Shown: positions 8,852 to 16,291 of the stretch, piece after piece
Layout of the letters: every line of letters starts with the position of its first letter
Numbering within the stretch: the first letter of the stretch is position 1
Source of the DNA: an uncultured Bacillota bacterium
GTDB lineage: Bacteria > Bacillota > Clostridia > Christensenellales > QAND01
Reading direction: 5' to 3'
Length of the DNA stretch: 45,228 nucleotides
NCBI GenBank assembly: GCA_905188085.1
Contig: CAJJKN010000012.1
Location: forward strand, 1 to 45,228
Notes under the pieces: generated by a model
Told to the model about the DNA's origin: nothing
Databases searched by the model: none
The model's input: the letters and a program-made list of their open reading frames with translations, nothing else
Translations under genes and position numbers: made by a program

Positions 8852-9616
8852 ATGCAAACCGAACAGAACAACGCGCTGTTGGCGCTGGAGCATATTCACA
8901 AGGAATATGACGGCGTGACGGCGCTCAAAGATATTTCGTTGACGGTGAACCAGGGCGAAGTGGTGGTGATCTTGGGGCCGTCCGGCTGCGGGAAAAGCAC
9001 GCTTTTGCGCTGCATCAACGGCCTGGAGGACATTCAGGGCGGCGAAATTTTGCTAAACGGCGAAAAGATCAACGGCGAAAAGACGCCGTGGCACCTGGTG
9101 CGCCAGAAGATCGGCATGGTGTTTCAAAGCTATGAATTGTTTCCGCACATGACGATTTTGGAGAACATTTTGCTGGGGCCGACCAAGGTGCAAAAGCGCG
9201 ACAAGGCGGAGGCGGCCAAGCAGGCCGAGGCGCTGTTGGCGCGGGTGGGCCTGTCCGAAAAGCGGGACGCGTATCCGCGGCAGCTTTCCGGCGGACAAAA
9301 GCAGCGGGTGGCGATTGTGCGCGCGCTGTGTATGAACCCGGAGATCATGCTGTTTGACGAGGTGACCGCCGCGCTGGACCCGGAGATGGTGCGCGAGGTG
9401 CTGGACGTAATGCTGGAATTGGCCAAACAGGGCATGACGATGGTGATTGTGACGCATGAGATGGCGTTTGCCAAGGCCGTGGCGGACAGGATTGTGTTTA
9501 TCGACCAGGGCGAAATTTGCGAGATTACGCCGCCGAAACAATTTTTTGCCGAGCCGCAGACAGAGCGCGCCAAACGGTTTTTGAATATCTTTACCTTTGA
9601 AGAGGAAAACGCATAA
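8852..9616 (+). CDS. Amino acid ABC transporter ATP-binding protein (GlnQ-like)
   Basis: A 254-residue ABC ATPase that drives uptake through the two upstream permeases. It has Walker A GPSGCGKST (about 43-51), the Q-loop in GMVFQSYELFPHMT (about 90), signature LSGGQKQR (about 148), Walker B IMLFDEVTAALD (about 168) and switch His in VTHEMAFA (about 205). This layout is typical for polar amino acid importers such as GlnQ/HisP. The ATG at 8852 has AAAGGAGG upstream. A small GC hairpin with flanking A and T runs follows the gene and may tune expression of the binding protein. Confidence 0.92.
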   Translation: MQTEQNNALLALEHIHKEYDGVTALKDISLTVNQGEVVVILGPSGCGKSTLLRCINGLEDIQGGEILLNGEKINGEKTPWHLVRQKIGMVFQSYELFPHMTILENILLGPTKVQKRDKAEAAKQAEALLARVGLSEKRDAYPRQLSGGQKQRVAIVRALCMNPEIMLFDEVTAALDPEMVREVLDVMLELAKQGMTMVIVTHEMAFAKAVADRIVFIDQGEICEITPPKQFFAEPQTERAKRFLNIFTFEEENA

Positions 9617-9643
9617 AAAAAGGCGCCGCAAAGGGGCGCTTTG
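9615..9643 (+). terminator. Intra-operon hairpin before the binding-protein gene
   Basis: GCGCC, 7-base loop, GGCGC flanked by an A run and TTT. Too weak a U tract for a strong terminator; it may act as an attenuator or mRNA-stability element separating the lipoprotein message from the membrane genes. Confidence 0.45.
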
Positions 9644-9669
9644 AAGGGAAAATAAAGGAGGAAGCAAGG

Positions 9670-10509
9670 ATGAAAAAGAGCAGATTGCTGGCGCTGGTAT
9701 TGACCGCGCTGATGGCGTTGGCGGTGCTGGCGGGCTGCGGCGGCGGACAGAGCACGGGCCTGCAGGCGATTAAAGACCGCGGGACGATCCGCATCGGGGT
9801 ATTCAGCGACAAGCCGCCGTTTGGCTATGTGGACGAAAACGGGCAGAACCAGGGCTACGACGTATACCTGGCAAAGCGCCTGGCCAAGGATTTGCTGGGC
9901 GACGAGAGCAAGGTGGAGTTTGTGTTGGTGGAAGCGGCCAGCCGCGTGGAATATTTGCAGAGCGGCAAGGTGGACATCATTTTGGCAAACTTTACCGTGA
10001 CGCCGGAACGCGCCGAAGCGGTGGATTTTTGCAACCCGTATATGAAGGTGGCGCTGGGCGTGGTATCTCCGGACGGGGCCGTGATTTCCGATATGAGCCA
10101 GCTGAAAGGCAAAAAGGTGATCGTGAACAAGGGCACGACGGGCGAAACGTATATGACGGAGAATTATCCGGACATTGAATTGCTCAAATATGACCAGAAC
10201 ACCGAAGCGTTTAACGCGCTGAAAGACGGCCGCGGCGACGCGCTGGTGCACGACAACACGCTGTTGTTTGCCTGGGTACGCGAAAACGCGGGCTTTAAGG
10301 TGGGCATTGGCTCCATGGGCAACATTGACACGATTGCGCCGGCGGTGCAAAAGGGCAACACGGAGCTCAAGGACTGGATCAACAACGAGCTGGCGGAGCT
10401 GGGCAAAGAGAACTTCATGCATGAAAACTTTAACCAGACCTTGAAACCGGCCTACGGCGACACGGTGAACCCGGAAGACGTGGTGGTTGAAGGCGGCGTT
10501 GTAAAATAA
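9670..10509 (+). CDS. Amino acid ABC transporter substrate-binding lipoprotein
   Basis: A 279-residue extracellular solute-binding protein of family 3. The N-terminus is a lipoprotein signal peptide (Lys-rich start, hydrophobic core, lipobox VLAGC near residue 22). The mature domain begins with the family pattern IKDRGTIRIGVFSDKPPFGY and GYDVYLAKRLAKDLLG, followed by DIILANFTVTPERAEAVDF, the two-lobed periplasmic-binding core. It resembles cysteine/glutamine-type binding proteins; the ligand is not certain. The ATG at 9670 follows AAAGGAGG. It ends the transporter operon and is followed by a strong terminator. Confidence 0.9.
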   Translation: MKKSRLLALVLTALMALAVLAGCGGGQSTGLQAIKDRGTIRIGVFSDKPPFGYVDENGQNQGYDVYLAKRLAKDLLGDESKVEFVLVEAASRVEYLQSGKVDIILANFTVTPERAEAVDFCNPYMKVALGVVSPDGAVISDMSQLKGKKVIVNKGTTGETYMTENYPDIELLKYDQNTEAFNALKDGRGDALVHDNTLLFAWVRENAGFKVGIGSMGNIDTIAPAVQKGNTELKDWINNELAELGKENFMHENFNQTLKPAYGDTVNPEDVVVEGGVVK

Positions 10510-10525
10510 CAGACGCGAAAGAAAA

Positions 10526-10547
10526 AGAGCCGAGAGGCTCTTTTTTT
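10526..10547 (+). terminator. Terminator of the ABC transporter operon
   Basis: AGAGCC-GAGA-GGCTCT followed by seven T. A second short hairpin, GCGC-GGGG-GCGC with A and T runs on both sides, follows at about 10576-10602. Confidence 0.9.
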
Positions 10548-10604
10548 GTGCGGGGATATAATTGATAGGGTGTGAAAAAAGGCGCGGGGGCGCTTTTTTG
10601 TGGG

Positions 10605-10985
10605 GAGAGGGTTTGCGTTTCTCATCCAGTTTTTGTGGAGGGATGGGGTGTGGAAGGTGCGAGGAGTGTGGGAGAAGGGAGAGGGGGATTCGTTTCTCGG
10701 CAGGTTTTTGATGAGGGAGAAGCTGAAGAAGGTGCTGTGCGGGGTAAGCGTTTCTCATCAGGTGGTAGCGCTGGGAGGGGGGCGTTTCTTTTTGGGATTT
10801 GTGAAAGGATAGGGGAGAAGGTGCGGGGAGGATTTCTCGTTTCCCGTCAGAGTTTTGGTGCTGGGATAGGCGGTAGAAGGTACTAAACGGAGTTTCGTTT
10901 CTGGTGAAGATTTAGTGTTTGGATAGGTGTAGAAGGTGCTGAGAAAAACTTTCGTTTCTCGTCAGGTATTTGGATAAAGATGAGT
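10605..10985 (+). repeat. Repeat block R4 (58-bp units only)
   Basis: About six degenerate units marked by CGTTTCTC and GAAGGTGC, all on the + strand. No copy of the large hairpin element is present and no gene is supported. Confidence 0.8.
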
Positions 10986-11025
10986 TTGGGAAGGTGGTTG
11001 GCGGAAAAGGGATAAGAAGCCAAAA

Positions 11026-11050
11026 TAAAAAAGCCTTAGCGGCTCTTTTT
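11026..11050 (-). terminator. Terminator overlapping the 3' end of the XRE gene
   Basis: On the minus strand AGCC-GCTAA-GGCT followed by TTTTT; the stop codon lies in the loop, so terminator and coding end overlap. Confidence 0.65.
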
Positions 11051-11269
11051 TGTTTTGGGCGGATAGGGAGTGGGGGTATCGGTAAGGCCGACGAGATAAT
11101 CGATACTGACTTGATAATAGGCGGCCAATTTTTTCAAAACAGGGATGGGCACGCTGAGCTTGCCGGTTTCATAATCCGAATAGGTGGTTTGCGCCACGCC
11201 GCACAGCTCGGCCAATTGTTTTTGTTTTAAATCGCGATCTTCGCGCAGGGAACGGATTCGTTGGCACAT
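11036..11269 (-). CDS. XRE-family repressor, phage type
   Basis: A 77-residue cytoplasmic DNA-binding protein consisting almost wholly of an HTH_3 domain (residues 3-60): RSLREDRDLKQKQLAELCGV, then the recognition-helix region AQTTYSDYETGKLSVP and the helix ending SIDYLVGLTD. The ATG at 11269 is chosen because GGAGG lies eight bases upstream; an in-frame start at 11299 has no site. It is divergent from a 39-codon gene, and a 23-bp perfect palindrome between them is the obvious candidate operator. This is the layout of a phage or mobile-element immunity switch, although no integrase is nearby. Confidence 0.85.
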   Translation of the reverse strand: MCQRIRSLREDRDLKQKQLAELCGVAQTTYSDYETGKLSVPIPVLKKLAAYYQVSIDYLVGLTDTPTPYPPKTKKSR

Positions 11270-11313
11270 GCGATTCACCTCCGGAACAGTATGAAACACG
11301 AAAGAAGGTGATC

Positions 11314-11342
11314 TTTACTTTTACCGGAAATTCCGGTAAAAT
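11314..11342 (+). promoter_or_regulatory. Promoter of the 39-residue gene
   Basis: TTTACT, a 17-base spacer and TAAAAT. The palindromic operator covers the end of the -35, the whole spacer and most of the -10, so a bound repressor would exclude RNA polymerase. Confidence 0.7.
11319..11341. promoter_or_regulatory. 23-bp palindromic operator
   Basis: A perfect dyad: arm TTTTACCGGAA, one central A, and the mirror arm TTCCGGTAAAA. It lies between the divergent XRE gene and the 39-codon gene and overlaps the rightward promoter. The XRE protein is the likely ligand; this is inference from position. Confidence 0.75.
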
Positions 11343-11364
11343 TCTATCAAAAGGAGGCGTAAAG

Positions 11365-11484
11365 ATGGAAAGGTATCGCAAGGCATATTTTTATTTATTT
11401 TGTCAGCTGACGGAATTGATTGAGATGTTGCAGGCATGGCAACAGGAAGCAGAGGCGATTATTTTGGGGGATGAAGAGGAGTAA
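11365..11484 (+). CDS. 39-residue small protein divergent from XRE repressor
   Basis: Short gene encoding MERYRKAYFYLFC...LGDEEE: a basic-aromatic N-terminus, an amphipathic middle (QLTELIEMLQAWQQEAEAI) and an acidic C-terminus. The ATG at 11365 has an ideal AAAAGGAGG site, and the gene has a repressible promoter right upstream, so I regard it as real. No family recognised. Its position suggests a Cro-like, antirepressor or antitoxin-like partner; the acidic tail would suit a protein interacting with a basic partner, but nothing proves it. Confidence 0.6.
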   Translation: MERYRKAYFYLFCQLTELIEMLQAWQQEAEAIILGDEEE

Positions 11485-12937
11485 AGTTTGGTTGGGTAAA
11501 TATTAGGCGGCATGGTTTGTAAAGGGATACAAAAAAGCGGGCCGATGGACGGCCCGCATAGGGGGAAAGGCTAGACGGTGGGGGGCTGTTGGCCGTTGCC
11601 GAGGGTTTCGCCGGGGCGGCGGGGGCCGGGCCGGAAAAGGCGAAACGGGGGCGGCGGTCTTTTCGGTCGGTTTTTTGCGGGCGGCCGGAGACAAAGTAGC
11701 GAATGGCGTCCGGCGCGTGGGTCAGTTCGTGGGGCGTGGCGGCGACGTCGTTGGGGTTTTTCTCGTCGTGAGAGAGCTGCGGCAGGGTACGGATGAGGTT
11801 TTTGCAGTTTTGAAAGATGCGCAGCCGGGCGGCGGGGCGGCCCCATTCGTCGCGGCAGGGCTTGAGCCATTCGCGCAGCTCGTACCAGCCCTGCACGCGG
11901 TCGTTGCCGGCGCGGGTGAGGCGCAGGCCGTGTTCATAAAACAGTTCGGCCGCGCTTTTGCCGCTATCCTGCCGGCGGTTCCAAAGGTCCGGCGGGGCCA
12001 GGGCGCGGCAGAGGGTTTCGTCGCCGGTGAGGGAGACGATGGCCTTGGCGGCCTCGGAGATGATCAAATCGCTTTGATACAGTTCGCGATAGACATAGGC
12101 AAAGCCTTGCAGATCCACGGCGATCCAATAGGCGGCCAGCATATCCAGCCCATAATCCATGGCGAGATAGCGCCGCCAGGAAGGGGGCAAGACGAACGGG
12201 CGGACGACGTGAAGCGATCTGTCAAACTCGGTAAAATACTGGCCGGCAAAGACATCCCAATCGCCCATGAGATAGGCGCGGCGCCGCTGTTCGGGCAGGG
12301 CCTCGAGGGTTTTGACGTAGCCGGGGTCGCGGGCGATTAAAACGCGGTTATCATAGACGTTGGCAGGGATAAAGACATAGTCTTCGGCGTGTTCGCCGGT
12401 GCGGTACTGCCGATCGATAAACAAGCGCTTGAACCACGCATGGCCCACGCCGCCGGGGTTGGCGGTGTAATACATGCGGGGGGTGAAATCCGTGCGGGTG
12501 CCGCGGTTGGCGGTGGTGAGATATTCGCGCTGGCGCTCGGTAAAATGCGTGGCCTCCTCCAGGCCGATGACGTCGTATTCCTGGCCCTGGTATTGATAGA
12601 CGTCGCTTTCGGCGTCGCAATAGCCCATTTTAATGCGGCTGCGGTTTGGAAAGACAAAGGCGCGCTGGGTTTCGTGATATTCGGCGTAGCCATAGAGCTC
12701 CTCGGTCATGGGCAAGATGTGGTTTTCGCGAAGTTCCGGCAGGGTTCGGCGCAAAAGCAGCAGCTTCAATCCGGGATAGCGCATGGCCAGGAGGATAAAT
12801 TTGCGGCGCATGGCCCAGCTTTTGCCGCCGCCCCGGGCCCCGCCATAGGCGATGTGGCGCGCGGTGGAGAGGAAAAAGGACTGCTGTTTTTCGCTGGGCG
12901 CTTCACGGCGCAGCTTTTCAAAGATCAACGGCTCCAT
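11459..12937 (-). CDS. terL: Phage terminase large subunit
   Basis: The ATPase-nuclease that packages phage DNA. The ATPase half has Walker A in AYGGARGGGKSWAMRRKF (about residue 32-50), the Walker B-like YDVIGLEEATHF (about 118-129) and TANPGG (about 158). The nuclease half starts at LAMDYGLDMLAAYWIAVD (about 255) with the RNase H-like Asp residues. The ATG at 12937 has GGGGAG upstream and overlaps the end of the small subunit gene. The reading frame runs about 80 bases past the gene's own terminator hairpin (11531-11557) and into the opposite 39-codon gene. Another frame stops at 11571, just before the hairpin. A frameshift in the C-rich stretch near 11600-11640, natural or from sequencing, is likely, so the true end is probably 11571. 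Confidence 0.85.
   Translation of the reverse strand: MEPLIFEKLRREAPSEKQQSFFLSTARHIAYGGARGGGKSWAMRRKFILLAMRYPGLKLLLLRRTLPELRENHILPMTEELYGYAEYHETQRAFVFPNRSRIKMGYCDAESDVYQYQGQEYDVIGLEEATHFTERQREYLTTANRGTRTDFTPRMYYTANPGGVGHAWFKRLFIDRQYRTGEHAEDYVFIPANVYDNRVLIARDPGYVKTLEALPEQRRRAYLMGDWDVFAGQYFTEFDRSLHVVRPFVLPPSWRRYLAMDYGLDMLAAYWIAVDLQGFAYVYRELYQSDLIISEAAKAIVSLTGDETLCRALAPPDLWNRRQDSGKSAAELFYEHGLRLTRAGNDRVQGWYELREWLKPCRDEWGRPAARLRIFQNCKNLIRTLPQLSHDEKNPNDVAATPHELTHAPDAIRYFVSGRPQKTDRKDRRPRFAFSGPAPAAPAKPSATANSPPPSSLSPYAGRPSARFFVSLYKPCRLIFTQPNFTPLHPPK
11531..11557 (-). terminator. Terminator of the terminase operon
   Basis: On the minus strand GCGGGCC, a 7-base loop, GGCCCGC and TTTTTT: a perfect 7-bp stem. 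It lies inside the nominal end of the terminase reading frame (see that entry). Confidence 0.85.
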
Positions 12938-13302
12938 TGTTCCAACTCCCCTTCAAAGCGCACGGTGGTAATTTTTTCTTTCGCCTGCCCGGCAGCGGCA
13001 GCGTCGCGGCGGGTTTCGCGCTCGAGTTTCCATAAAAGCTCCATGGCGCGAAATTCTTCGCTGGCTTTCAGTGTGCCGTCCGCCATGTGGGCGGCAATGC
13101 AGCGGCGCATGGTTTCCTCCGCGGTTTCCTCCGGCAGGGGCACGCCGCGGGACAAAAGCGCAGCGCGCACCTGAGACAAAGACAGGGTGCGCCGTGCCAT
13201 GCGCACAGCGTCGCGCGGGCGGTAGCCGGCGGCCAGGGCGGCTTGTTTTTCGTCGCGGGTTTGCTGATAGGCGGCGATGAATTTTTGCTGCTTGTCCGTC
13301 AT
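12925..13302 (-). CDS. terS: Phage terminase small subunit
   Basis: A 125-residue DNA-recognition subunit of the packaging motor (Terminase_2 type). The N-terminus TDKQQKFIAAYQQTRDEKQAALAAGY is the classic helix-turn-helix region, followed by a helical oligomerisation part and a C-terminus expected to contact the large subunit. ATG at 13302 with GGGAGG seven bases upstream; a longer frame start at 13320 lacks a site. It overlaps the sigma-like gene upstream by four bases (ATGA) and the large subunit downstream by 13 bases, so all are translated as a coupled set. Confidence 0.8.
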   Translation of the reverse strand: MTDKQQKFIAAYQQTRDEKQAALAAGYRPRDAVRMARRTLSLSQVRAALLSRGVPLPEETAEETMRRCIAAHMADGTLKASEEFRAMELLWKLERETRRDAAAAGQAKEKITTVRFEGELEQWSR

Positions 13303-13691
13303 ACAGATTCCTCCCGGCAAAGGGCCGAAAGCGCGGCCCGATGTATTTTAAACATATGTTTTTCGCTGTAACCTGTGCGGTCTGCCACTTTGCGCCAGGG
13401 CAGGTTTTCCGCATAGCGCATGCACAAAACGGCCTGCTGCAAAGGGGGCAGGGCACAGAGCCTGGTTTCCAAAAACCGCTGTTGGGCTTTGATTTGCGCG
13501 ATGGTGCGCGCGGTTTGTTTGATGTAGGAACGGGCCTGCCGGGTAAGGGCGCGCTTTTGCGTGCGCAGGCCGGGGGTTTGCGGTTGGGTGAGCAATCGTT
13601 CCATTCGCCGTATCTCTCCTTCCAGGCGCGCCAGTTCGCGTTTATCCTGATGAAATTGCTTTAAGGCGCGCAGCATTTGTGTTTCTGTCAA
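13299..13691 (-). CDS. Phage sigma-70 region 4-like regulator
   Basis: A 130-residue protein with a coiled-coil N-terminal half (EGEIRRMERLL, ARSYIKQTARTIAQIKAQQRFLETRL) and a C-terminal sigma region 4-like HTH: LPPLQQAVLCMRYAENLPW, then VADRTGYSEKHMFKIHRAAL. This architecture matches phage late regulators (DUF1492 / ArpU-type) that sit just upstream of terminase genes and switch on packaging and structural operons. TTG at 13691 is chosen because AAGGAGG ends five bases upstream. It overlaps the terminase small subunit start by four bases. Confidence 0.75.
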   Translation of the reverse strand: MTETQMLRALKQFHQDKRELARLEGEIRRMERLLTQPQTPGLRTQKRALTRQARSYIKQTARTIAQIKAQQRFLETRLCALPPLQQAVLCMRYAENLPWRKVADRTGYSEKHMFKIHRAALSALCREESV

Positions 13692-13719
13692 CGGATCCTC
13701 CTTCTTTCTGTCTTTCGGT

Positions 13720-13947
13720 TTACCAGCTGTCGTCCCAAAACTTGGGGCATTGGGTGACTTTGGCATGCAGCACCGGCCGGGGGCGGCCTTCAAACAGGCG
13801 GGTTTTCCAGCGCTGTTCGGCCTGCCAGCCGGGCACGGGGCGCCCCAGGGCGGACCATTCGCACCGCCCGGTGGCCCGTCCACAGCGCCAGCAGATGCTT
13901 TCTCCGCGGCGCAGCGGCTCGGCAATACGTCTTTTTTTACGCTTCAT
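13720..13947 (-). CDS. Small Cys-rich phage protein
   Basis: A 75-residue basic protein with CWRCGRATGRCEWS near residue 19-32, a Trp-containing PVPGW motif near 37-41 and a further CPKFWDD near the end; the Cys residues could bind zinc. I recognise the pattern from small phage proteins commonly placed just before sigma-like regulators and terminase small subunits in Clostridia prophages, but no function is known. The ATG at 13947 is 13 bases from AGGAGG, longer than ideal. First gene of the leftward packaging operon. Confidence 0.65.
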   Translation of the reverse strand: MKRKKRRIAEPLRRGESICWRCGRATGRCEWSALGRPVPGWQAEQRWKTRLFEGRPRPVLHAKVTQCPKFWDDSW

Positions 13948-14113
13948 AAAATCCCGTTTGCCTCCTTTATGAATATTTTTCCAGGAATTGCTAAACTTCT
14001 CTTGACCCCAACGAAAAAATCCTTTACACTATAAGCATGGAACATTTGTGTACCTATATTTCCGGACAGGAAGTTAGGCACAGGCGATTTTGGGGATACA
14101 AGAGAACATTAGA

Positions 14114-14127
14114 CGAACATTTGTTCC
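14114..14127. promoter_or_regulatory. LexA/DinR-type SOS box
   Basis: CGAACATTTGTTCC matches the Gram-positive LexA consensus CGAAC-N4-GTTC. It overlaps the -35 (TTGTTC, 14121-14126) of the rightward promoter. A degenerate second site, GGAACATTTGTGTA, lies at 14039-14052 on the side of the leftward packaging genes. Confidence 0.65.
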
Positions 14128-14148
14128 CGTTTTCTTTGACAGTATAGG
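14121..14148 (+). promoter_or_regulatory. Candidate SOS-controlled promoter of the second XRE gene
   Basis: TTGTTC (14121-14126), 16-base spacer, TATAGG (14143-14148), giving a start about 50 bases before the XRE start codon. The SOS box covers the -35. Another weak promoter-like pair, TTGACC-17-TACACT, lies near 14003-14031. Confidence 0.45.
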
Positions 14149-14204
14149 ATATTTTGTGCAAAGAGTCAAGAATGGCGGAGCAAAGCTAGAGAGGAGAGGG
14201 CCAG

Positions 14205-14546
14205 ATGACGGAAACGGTGGAACGCATTTTCCAACTGATGGAACAACGGAATTTAAGCGCGTATCGGCTGTCTCATGAAACGGGGATCAGCCAGGCGCGC
14301 ATTTCGGGGTGGAAAACGGGGAAATCCAACCCGAAGCAGGACGCGCTGGAGATTCTGGCGGATTATTTTGGGGTATCGGTGGATTATTTGCTGGGGCGGG
14401 TGCGGACGTCTGCGCACAGGAGCAACGGGCTGCCGAGGAACAACACGCTGGGGCCGTTGACGGAGGAAGAGGACAAGGCGCTATGTCAATATTTGGCGTT
14501 TTTGCGTTCGAAATATCATTTGCCGGAGACGGCGGAGATGAAGTGA
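14205..14546 (+). CDS. XRE-family transcriptional regulator, phage type
   Basis: A 113-residue DNA-binding protein with an N-terminal HTH_3 domain (residues 3-62): VERIFQLMEQRNLSAYRLSHETGIS, recognition segment QARISGWKTGKSNPKQD and the end of the fold FGVSVDYLLGR. A basic linker and a C-terminal helical tail with PLTEEEDKALCQYLAFL may oligomerise, as in short phage repressors. ATG at 14205 follows GAGAGGAGAGGGCC. It is divergent from the leftward terminase operon and its upstream region holds a LexA-type box, so it may be a DNA-damage-responsive prophage regulator. Confidence 0.85.
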   Translation: MTETVERIFQLMEQRNLSAYRLSHETGISQARISGWKTGKSNPKQDALEILADYFGVSVDYLLGRVRTSAHRSNGLPRNNTLGPLTEEEDKALCQYLAFLRSKYHLPETAEMK

Positions 14547-14564
14547 AAAGACAAGGGAAAAGGC

Positions 14565-14590
14565 CCTGCCGGGTTGGCGGGTCTTTTTTT
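14565..14590 (+). terminator. Terminator of the second XRE gene
   Basis: CCTGCC-GGGTT-GGCGGG (one T-G pair) followed by TC and seven T. Confidence 0.7.
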
Positions 14591-14856
14591 GTTGGGGGGA
14601 AGGGGGGAGGGGGAAGTAAAGGGTCCGTTTCTCGGCAGGCGGTGGTGGGTTAGGCGATATTGGAAGGTGCTGGGCGGGGATTTCGTTTCTATTTAGATTT
14701 TATTGGGAAGATGATTTTTGGTTTTTTAGGAAAGAGCTGAGAGGAGGGGCGTTTCTCGTCCAGCTTTTAGAGGAAAGATGTTTTTTGCAGGTGCTAAGCG
14801 GAGGGATCGTTTCTGGCTGGGTTTGTACAAGAACAAAGATTGTTTTTTTATTTATT

Positions 14857-14973
14857 CTTCCTTTCTCGCTGGAAAGGAAGCGAAAGAAGCAGGGGGAACC
14901 TACGATGGTTCCCCCTTGACCCCCTTTCAACGTCCGACAGGGGCTCTGCCCCTCTCGGTAGACCCTGCTCAAT
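14857..14973 (+). repeat. Multi-hairpin element copy 4 (short form)
   Basis: B1 and B2 intact with a 6-base B2 loop. B3 reads CCGA-CA-GGGGC, TCT, GCCCC-TC-TCGG: both the outer arms (CCGA/TCGG) and the inner stem differ from copy 1 (TCGA/TCGA, GGGGAC/GTCCCC) but pairing is kept. Confidence 0.85.
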
Positions 14974-15239
14974 GGGACGAGTGTCCACTTCTGGCCGGAT
15001 TTTGCAGAAATGGCACCGCGCGGGCGACGTTCCACCGCCGCGCTACCGAAGATGCTGGCAGGCAGGGTGTACGTTTCTCGGCAGGTTTTTGAGTAAAGTA
15101 GGCTGAAGAAGGTGCGGGGAAAGATTTGCGTTTCTCATCCGGTTTTTTGGAGGAAGGATGTTTTTTTTGGAAGGTGCTAAGCGGGGAGTTCGTTTCTTGC
15201 GGGGTTAGTACAAGGGAGGAGATTGTTTTTTTATTTATT

Positions 15240-15356
15240 CTTCCTTTCTCGCTGGAAAGGAAGCGAAAGAAGCGGGGGGAACCTACGATGGTTCCCCCTT
15301 GACCCCCTTTCAACGTTCGACGGGGACGCCGTCCCCCTCGATAGCCCCTGCTCAAT
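15240..15356 (+). repeat. Multi-hairpin element copy 5 (short form)
   Basis: B1, B2 and B3 as in copy 1, with B3 loop GCC instead of GCT. It lies upstream of the prmA operon and, with copy 6, brackets it as a direct repeat. Confidence 0.85.
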
Positions 15357-15830
15357 AAGATAGAGTTTTCGTTTCTCATCAGGCGGTGGTGCGGACGGCA
15401 CCGCGCGGGCGACGTTCCACCGCCGCGCTAGGGTTGTGTTGGAGTTGTGCTTGGCAGAGTTTGCGTTTCTCGTCAGGCGGTGGTGTTTGGATAGGCGGTA
15501 GAAGGTGCTGGGCAAAGGTTGAGCTTTTCAATACCGCGCGGGCGGAAAGCGAGAGAAGGCGAAGAGCGGAGGGGACTACCCGGGGCAGGGAGTTGGCCCG
15601 GTGAAAACGCCTTGGCCGGATAAGGAAGCGGGCACAGCCCGCCCACCGCCGCGCTACTTTGGGAGTGAATTGTGCGGGGCGGGGATTTCGTTTCTCTTCA
15701 GTTTTTTGATATAAAGACGAGGTTGGGAAGGTGCGGGGCAGAGTAGGCGTTTCTCATCGGCCGGCAGTGCTGGGATGGGATGAAGAAGGTGCGGGAAGAG
15801 GGGATGTTTCTCATCAGATTTTAGGAGAAA

Positions 15831-16210
15831 GAGAGAATATTTCATTCGGTAGGTTTCGGCAAAATGGGGCGGAAAGGGGAGAGCGTGGCGGGGCAACAAG
15901 AGGAGAGGGCGTGAGAAAACGGGAACGATAGAGGAGGCAGGGAAACGGGGGCAGACAAGAGACGGCGTTTGGCGACGGGTGAAAGGAGAATGTGTGCGGC
16001 GGGGGCGATGGGAGGGGAGAAAAGAGAAATAGAGCGGAAGGGGCATTGGCCGCAGCAAATGAAAAGGGCGGAAAATTTTAGAGGGGAAACGGCGGGGCAA
16101 TGGTTGGAAGGCATGGGTTGAATGAAATGGGCGCGGCGGGATTTTGGAGAGCATTTGGGCAAGGGGCGAAAGCGGCCGGCGAGAAGGGGCTCTTTTGGGG
16201 CGGCGCGTGT
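15831..16210 (+). other. Purine-rich gene-free leader region upstream of prmA
   Basis: About 380 bases, very rich in G and A on the + strand, without recognisable 58-bp units or a supportable gene. Long minus-strand open frames here (for example 15654-16154) are Pro/Ser/Phe-rich artefacts of the composition. Confidence 0.6.
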
Positions 16211-16215
16211 TATGG

Positions 16216-16221
16216 TATACT
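16216..16221 (+). promoter_or_regulatory. -10 box of the prmA operon
   Basis: TATACT, preceded by TATGG, about 70 bases before the prmA start. The best -35 at 17 bases spacing is TTTTGG, a poor match. Confidence 0.5.
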
Positions 16222-16291
16222 AAAAAGAAACGGCGGAGCGGAGCGCTGCGGGCCGTGAAAAAGAGCGAACAATTCCGGGAGGGAATCTGAT

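Larger units (their letters stand above)
14620..15830 (+). repeat. Repeat block R5 (58-bp units, two hairpin elements, C hairpins)
   Basis: Gene-free. Contains hairpin elements at 14857 and 15240, short C hairpins at 15018-15043 and 15403-15428, and a long C form at 15536-15654 whose internal hairpin is GCGGGC-ACA-GCCCGC instead of GCGGCT-ACC-AGCCGC, a compensated change. Units of 58 bp fill the rest. Confidence 0.85.

Noticed and set aside
9130..10758. 542-residue minus-strand frame opposite the ABC transporter genes
   Set aside because: Shadow of well-supported genes with strong motifs; low-complexity composition and no start site.
4400..15515. Minus-strand open frames in repeat DNA (for example 4400-4675, 14700-15035, 14969-15379, 15231-15515), with recurrent DEKRK, MRNAN and FQRERK-like words
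   Set aside because: They lack ribosome binding sites, change frame between repeat copies, end at random places and simply translate the repeat units; no consistent protein is encoded.
15654..16154. 166-residue minus-strand reading frame upstream of prmA
   Set aside because: Pro/Ser/Phe-rich translation of purine-rich DNA, no ribosome binding site, no domain pattern.
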